From Erpobdella octoculata (taxonomy: Eukaryota; Annelida; Clitellata; Hirudinida; Erpobdellidae), in the NCBI GenBank assembly GCA_963978895.1, contig OZ022238.1, forward strand, positions 27,543,117 to 27,607,116: a DNA stretch of 64,000 bases, in the 5' to 3' direction. Below the pieces are notes generated by a model. It searched no databases and had not been told where the DNA came from. It saw nothing but the letters and a program-made list of their open reading frames with translations. The position numbers and the translations under genes are program-made. Positions 57,497 to 64,000 of the stretch are shown here, one piece after another (the first letter of the stretch is position 1; the number at the start of each line of letters is the position of its first letter).

Positions 57497-57851
57497 TGGG
57501 TTTCTCTCAGTGGAGCACACAAGGGAGGAAGAGACGGGCCTGGGTTTCTCTCAGTGGAGCACACAAGGGAGGAAGAGACGGGCCTGGGTTTCTCTCAGTG
57601 GAGCACACAAGGGAGGAAGAGACGGGCCTGGGTTTCTCTCAGTGGAGCACACAAGGGAGGAAGAGACGGGCCTGGGTTTCTCTCAGTGGAGCACACAAGG
57701 GAGGAAGAGACGGGCCTGGGTTTCTCTCAGTGGAGCACACAAGGGAGGAAGAGACGGGCCTGGGTTTCTCTCAGTGGAGCACACAAGGGAGGAAGAGACG
57801 GGCCTGGGTTTCTCTCAGTGGAGCACACAAGGGAGGAAGAGACGGGCCTGG
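57497..57851. repeat. 44-bp minisatellite, eight near-identical copies
   Basis: The unit is TGGGTTTCTCTCAGTGGAGC, ACACAAGGGAGGAAGAGACG, GGCC. Because 44 is not a multiple of 3, the frame rotates; all three plus-strand frames stay open with a 44-residue super-period. No flanking coding supports a protein. Confidence 0.96.
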
Positions 57852-57859
57852 GCTACTCT

Positions 57860-58985
57860 GCAGCGTTATAAAAAAAACTCTGTTTTAAATCTTCTATTTA
57901 TTTTGTAAATGTTGTTCTGGTAGAGCCCTAAACGGACTAAATTTTTGTAGGCCTGGTCCATTTGATAAGTACAAAATCCCAGGCCCAGCCCATTTTTACA
58001 GTCACAAATGGGAACAAAACGAATGGTGGACTGCCACAAGCCTCTCTATCTAATAATAGAAATTTGTCAAGTTCATTAAAACAACGTTTTGTAATTAAAT
58101 ATTTCGCAGACTTCTTTTCTGGGCCTTTTATTTTTTCTACTCAAATAAAATAAATATTTTTGACAAAAGTTTGGGCAGTTATAATTTTTTATTTGTTTGT
58201 TAATTTCAAACGCATGAAATTGAAAATTAAACGCCGAAATCAATTTTTGGAAACGATTCAGCCCATTCTCCCACCAAAACTTTCTGGATGCACCACTGGT
58301 TTCTTTCTATTCTCAGGGGCTTCATTTTACGCAAAAAAATAAGAGGTAATGAAAAATGTCATAGATGTAACAATGTCATACTGTCATAGTTTCTCTCAAA
58401 ATTAGTAAATATATTGAATTAAAGAAAAGATTACAACTTCAAATTATTTTTAGCAATTATTTTAGTAAATATAATGAAAAAATGTCGGTCCAAGTAGCAT
58501 GCTCAATCAAAACATCAGTCAAATTAATTTCTTTTGCAATTTTTCTTTTTACACTTTCAACATCGCATGACCATCTAAATACACAATTGTAAGATTCCGT
58601 TAGCGCGTTTGTATTTTTTTAATCATTTGAAAACATGAATAATTCACCCTTTTATTCAAAAATATAAATTCTTATTCCAAAATAATGTGTCTTGGAGGGG
58701 GTAATTGCTCCTCCCGTTCCCTTCAAGTGACGTCTCTGCCTATCCTACTTTTCCTTATTCTTGTCATCTCCCTCTTCTCTCGCCACTCTATAACATTATA
58801 AAATTTGTGTCAACAAGCAGCATTAAGTTAGAGTGGATTTTGTGCATTGGCGGCAATCAACCTGCAAATGGTCAACATTAGTAACAAAAGCGAGCAGAGC
58901 GATTGTGGACATTTTGAGGTTCTCTTTGAGTGTAAAAGCAGTGAGTCGGTTGTTATGTTCTCGTATTTGTGCTCTTATATGAATG
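57860..58985. other. Intergenic, decayed repeat ends
   Basis: GC-rich hAT-like sequence at 57925-58000 (CTAAACGGACTAAATTTTTG) and lone ends near 58290 (GATGCACCACTGG) and 58728 (GTGACGTCTCTGCC). No genes. Confidence 0.45.
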
Positions 58986-59026
58986 ACATTATTTTTCTCT
59001 TAACTTTTCTTCTCTCTGTTTCTCGT

Positions 59027-59160
<134 letters not shown>

Positions 59161-59164
59161 TCTC

Positions 59165-61200
59165 TACCATTTCTGTCTAATTCCGCTAAGGACGTTTCAA
59201 ACATTTGAATTTCGAGTCTTAATTGTTCTACTTTCTCATCACAGCTCTGAAATTAGTGCCACGTTATAATAATTAAAAAGTCCGACACAATGGAACGACA
59301 TCCAGCTCGGGATGGATCGAATGAATAAGAAAAATAAAAAAAGAAGAAGAAAAACTCTTGCAAGCAAACTTTTAATTGTTCTCGCTTTGTCCCAATGCCA
59401 AGCGAGTTTCGTCGTTATTTGAGGACGTACGTCGACGCGCGTACAATGTATCAACCCGCTCGAAAAACAAATAGTCCTCTCTCTCTCCTCTGTTTCTTTT
59501 CCTCAAAATATAAATGTCACTCTGGGCCTGTATTTATGGGCCGGCTTTTTCAAGAAATAATTACTCGGCGCTTTTAAGCTGACTTCTTCTGCATGGCTTT
59601 AAAATCATTTCGACATCTCTGCTATTAAAATGTAAAATGGTGCTTCAAATTAATACCTGTAGAAATAGTTTTTAATATTTTCGTTTCAAGAGAAATTATA
59701 TCTTTAAAACGTCCCGAGGATTTGGTTGCCGCGTCAAGACCCGGTGTCATCCGAGTATTACTCATGCACTAGGCGACCTTCAAAAAGGACTAAAAACTTT
59801 CAAACAATCGCAAACATTCTTTTATCTTCCTCCTGATCGAATAAAAAAAAAAGATTTTGCTGTTTTGTTTTGCTTGAAAAGGTTTCAGTGACGAAAATTT
59901 CTGCTTGAATGCCTGACGACTTCGATCCTTCCATTCAAACGAAGGCCTAAAGAAGAAATGCTTCTTCCTCTATTTGACAAATGGATGTTAACGGCTACGA
60001 GACTTATCAACGTTTTTAAAAAGCCGACAACTTACACGCATACATGCGTGGGAATGTATTAAAAGGACTGCATTTAAGCGTTTTAGTGGCCAAAATAACA
60101 ACATTTTCTGTTCATATTGCGATGGAAAAGCAAAACAACGCGTGAAAGTGCACAGGAAGATGAGAAAGTTATTTATGTTGTTGTGTTGAAAGACGGATGG
60201 CCATCGAGTAATCATGTGTGTCCAAGCAATCATCGTCTGTTTGTCCACTTGCCTGACCTGCGTGTTGGCCTGCTTAATGAAGTAATTGCCAGTTGTAACT
60301 ATGATACATCGCATGTGTACTCGCCAATGAAACTCTGCACGTGAAGTGCACGTGATCGCATTTATGCTCCATACCCAATGAGCACCGTCATTATTTACAA
60401 TGACTGAGATTTGTTTTTTTTTAATATTTTTATTTTATTTGACACGTCATTCATTTTTAAGATGATTTCTGAAACATTAATGAGTTGAATGAGTACTTTA
60501 GTTTAATGGGAAACACGTTGAGTTGCAATAATATAAGCGAAATAGTAACTTGTAATCACATAAATAAAATTACATTCGAAACTCTTAATACAAACACAAC
60601 TCAGAAATCTCTACCATCACCAACTCCAAAAACCCACTTTTCACGCACACACAACCCCCATCATTCAAAACTAAATTGACTCGATTCATTATCTTTGGTC
60701 GATCGCTCGTTCACTTCCGGCTCGCCATACTTAATGTGTTTGCGTTAATGTTTAACCTGTGGCTGACATAGTGTTCTCCCGCTAATCGTCTCTAATACTC
60801 GTCTGTCACTTTTGTAATTTATTAACGGTTCCTATGACGCGTTCAGTCTAATGGATGCCCAGCCACGTAGCGCGTGTGTGTGACATCTTATTAATGACAT
60901 CACATATAACGTGGCCCATCAAAACTTCCATCTTGTCTGGTCAAGACGACGTTTACAGATTGTTTTTCATCACTAACAGAAATTTTTATAAAAATGAAAC
61001 TAATAAACAGATAAATCTATTTATTATTTTTATTATTATATCTACTGTTGCTAATTATTCAATTGAAAAAAAACTTAATTTAACTAGTTTTTTACTAACT
61101 AGGAAGCTAAAACTTTCAGCATGGCTCTATATTGGATAAACATACATATTCAATTAAAACATTTTTCGTATTTCTAAATCGAGTGTATTTGAAATCAAAG
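59165..61200. other. Intergenic, unique-looking
   Basis: One of the least repetitive stretches of the window. No exon with domain support was found on either strand. Conserved regulatory DNA cannot be excluded. Confidence 0.5.
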
Positions 61201-61216
61201 TTTGTGTTATTATTAC

Positions 61217-61929
<713 letters not shown>

Positions 61930-62274
61930 TAGAACCAGATATGATAAACTCTTCCAAAATGGTGAGTTTGTAAGCATCCACATATATAATATATAATTAC
62001 ATAATAACCATTGAAGAAACGTTAAAATAATTTATTTAAAGAATTAACAGTTTCAAGGAGCAATAACATTTGATTTATTAGTTCAGTATTTATTAACAAC
62101 GCTTTTGTAAACATTCTCAGGTTTTTTATGACATCGTTTTAATAAAAATAATATAAATATAAAAAATATTTGTTAAAACAACGCTCGTATACTAATGTAG
62201 GTACTAAAAGGTTAAAAATAATAACAAAGTGAACAGATTACATTTTTAGAACTGAACTTTTATATATATATATA

Positions 62275-63449
62275 TCTATATATATAAAAATGAATGTTTG
62301 TATTTATGTATGTTAATGTCCTTTAGGCATTGCTACACCATTCATCCGATCGTAATGAAATTTTCACACAACCTTGAGAGTCAAGGGGAAAGTCAAATAA
62401 AAAAAAAAATTTTGAAATCCGTCACAAAATGAGCGGAGCGGAGCGGGTGAGCGAGCGGGAACTATATATATATGTATGTGCGTATGTATGTGTGTATGTA
62501 TGTATGTGTATGTGCATGTATGTGTGTCTGTGTGTGTGTTTATGTATGTACTAGCGGAGATACCCGGCGTTGCCCGGGTTTTTTAGAGGTTTTTCTAATG
62601 TTTGTCTCTTTCTCTCCCGTTTCCTTTCCCACCTGCTTTCCCACTCCCGTTCGCTTTCCCGTTTTCGGTCGTTTTCCCGTTTTCGGTCGTTTTCCCGCTC
62701 CCGGTCGCTTTCCCGCTCCCGGTCGCTTTCCCGCCCCCGGTCGCTTTACCACTCCCGGTCGCTTTCCCGCTCACGTTTGCTCTCCCATTCCCGCTCACGC
62801 TTGCTTTTCCGTTCCCGCTCGCTGTCCGTTCCGGGTCGCTTTCCCGTTTCTATAATAGACAAACTAACCCACAAACATTCATATATATATATATATATAT
62901 ATAGTCTTAGCAAATCTATTTTACGTTTTATAGGCTAACAGAAGTTATGAAAGAATGGAAAAGAAAAAATGAGCGTGAACGGGAGAGCAACCGTGACCGG
63001 GAATGGGAGAGCAAGCATGACCGGGAACGGGAGAGCAAGCGTGAGCGGGAACGGGAAAGCGACCGGGAACGGGAAAGCGACCGGGAACGGGAAAGCGACC
63101 GGGAACGGGAAAGCGACCGGGAACGGAAAAGCCACCGGGAACGGGAAAGCGACCGGGAACGGGAAAGCGACCGGGAACGGGAAAGCGACCGGGAACGCGG
63201 AAAGCGACCGGGAACGCGGAAAGCGACTGGAATCGGGAGAGCAAGCTTGGAAGGAAACGCGAGCAAGAGAGAAAATCGATAACAAAACTTCTGAGCGGGA
63301 AAGCGACCGGGATCTGGAAAACGACCGAGAGCGGAAAAGCGACCGGGAACGCGACGAAAACGGGAAAGTGGAGAACGAAACGGGAGCGAGAGGGACAAAC
63401 ATTAGAAAAACCTCTAAAAACCCCGGGCAACGCCGGGTAACCCCGCTAG
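62275..63449 (+). mobile_element. Composite Helitron-like locus
   Basis: It starts A/TCTATATATATAAAAATGAA with the subfamily B body (CATTCATCCGATCG, CTTGAGAGTCAAGGGG). An inverted copy interrupts at 62551. From 62904 a subfamily A 3' half follows (AGCAAATCTATTTTACGTTT), with an array of CGGGAACGGGAAAGCGAC units (18 bp, about 63050-63230). It ends CCCCGGGCAACGCCGGG, CCGCTAG/T at 63446-63449. At least two insertions or rearrangements are needed. Confidence 0.7.
62551..62903 (-). mobile_element. Helitron-like copy, inverted, inside the composite
   Basis: Plus-strand A/CTAGCGGAGATACCCGGCG, GGGTTTTTTAGAGG, then a TCCCGTTCGCTTTCCCG-type array, down to CATTCATATATATATATATA. This is the 3'-to-5' order of the family in reverse. 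The 5' terminus is partial. Confidence 0.65.
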
Positions 63450-63481
<32 letters not shown>

Positions 63482-64000
63482 CAGGGCCGTCGAGAGGGGG
63501 GCAAAGGGGAAAATTGCACAGGGGTCCGGAACAGTGCAAAGGGCCCGGGCCATTAATAATTTATATATTTATATATATATGTTTTTATATATAAGTAAAA
63601 AATATTGCAGACTTGCTTAATGAGGTTAAACAATTTAGGGATTTTTGGGATAATCTGTTGTCAGAATCAAAACCTGTTGCAGAAACCATGACATCAGATT
63701 TGCCAACAGGCAAAGAAATACCAGAACAAAGAGTTAAAAAAAGAAAAGTATTTTTTGACAAATTTTTTTAAACAAACAACGGGCAAAAAATTGATAATAA
63801 TGAAACGATCAAATTTAAATTGGATGTTTTTTACAGACTTGTTGATTGCGTTATTTGGGGATTAACACAGTTTCTATAGCCTTATCTATCAATAATACAT
63901 TCAGTTTTCTGTGGTTATTTTTAGAACTTTCAGATTCCCAAATTGAAGAAATGTGCAGAGCTTTTTGTACAGAATACGAAAATGACGTTCCCTTGGAAAT
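63482..64000 (+). mobile_element. hAT-type element running off the window
   Basis: CAGGGCCGTCGAGAGGGG at 63482 looks like a hAT end. Beyond an acceptor-like TATTGCAG (63610), fragments read NEVKQFRDFWDNLLSESKPV, ...KKRKVFFDKF, then FYRLVDCVIWGLTQF after a stop. This resembles the central part of ZMYM1/DUF4371-type hAT transposases. Stops at 63768 and 63878 show it is decayed. The other end is outside. Confidence 0.55.

Noticed and set aside
59988..60344. Overlapping 75-108 aa ORFs on both strands
   Set aside because: No domain, splice context or codon pattern supports either; treated as chance frames in unique DNA.
62472..63556. Arg/Ser/Pro- and Arg/Glu-rich ORFs on both strands
   Set aside because: They follow the 18-bp purine-rich array of the Helitron-like family, and the same pattern recurs at 9358-9687, 20050-20277 and 30446-31057.

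Overview
The window is AT-rich nuclear DNA from an animal. It holds split homeobox genes with canonical GT-AG introns, poly(A) signals, fragments of non-LTR, hAT, MULE, piggyBac and Helitron-like elements, and very many long, nearly pure microsatellites. Gene structure and repeat content suggest an invertebrate bilaterian, possibly a lophotrochozoan; the exact taxon is a guess. No prokaryotic, organellar or viral region was seen.

Four real genes can be assembled exon by exon. (1) 1-2.4 kb, plus strand: the last two exons of a Vsx (Chx10-type) visual-system homeobox gene; the rest lies upstream of the window. (2) 17.6-24.2 kb, minus strand: a complete seven-exon SAC3-domain gene (SAC3D1/GANP-like, 315 aa) in which all six introns are phase 2. 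(3) 28.0-34.5 kb, plus strand: a four-exon bZIP gene (163 aa) with an ATF4-like basic region. Its untranslated first exons probably start near 24.9 kb, from a promoter divergent to the SAC3 gene. (4) 37.7-41.8 kb, minus strand: a complete three-exon NK2.2/vnd homeobox gene (678 aa) with TN motif, homeodomain and NK2-specific domain. Vsx and NK2.2 therefore lie about 35 kb apart. Both act in neural patterning, and their vertebrate relatives share chromosomes, so old linkage is plausible.

Much of the rest is transposon-derived, and the nesting can be read. A Helitron-like family (A/TC start, CTAG/T end preceded by a GC-rich hairpin, with an 18-bp purine-rich tandem before the end) occurs at least seven times. 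hAT elements and hAT-type MITEs with 8-bp target duplications are common; seven duplications are perfect and two near-perfect. A 4.0-kb MULE with tandem-repeat termini, a decayed FLYWCH-MULE transposase, a nested Helitron and a piggyBac remnant fills the last intron of the bZIP gene. A second, non-autonomous MULE-like element (1.1 kb, perfect 9-bp duplication) lies at 44.8-45.9 kb. Three 5'-truncated LINE copies retain reverse-transcriptase C-termini.

Simple repeats are extreme: a 1.14-kb uninterrupted TATG array inside the NK2.2 intron, 0.7 kb of ATT/ATC, 270 bp of CATA and many TA tracts. From 42 to 64 kb no further host gene could be supported.
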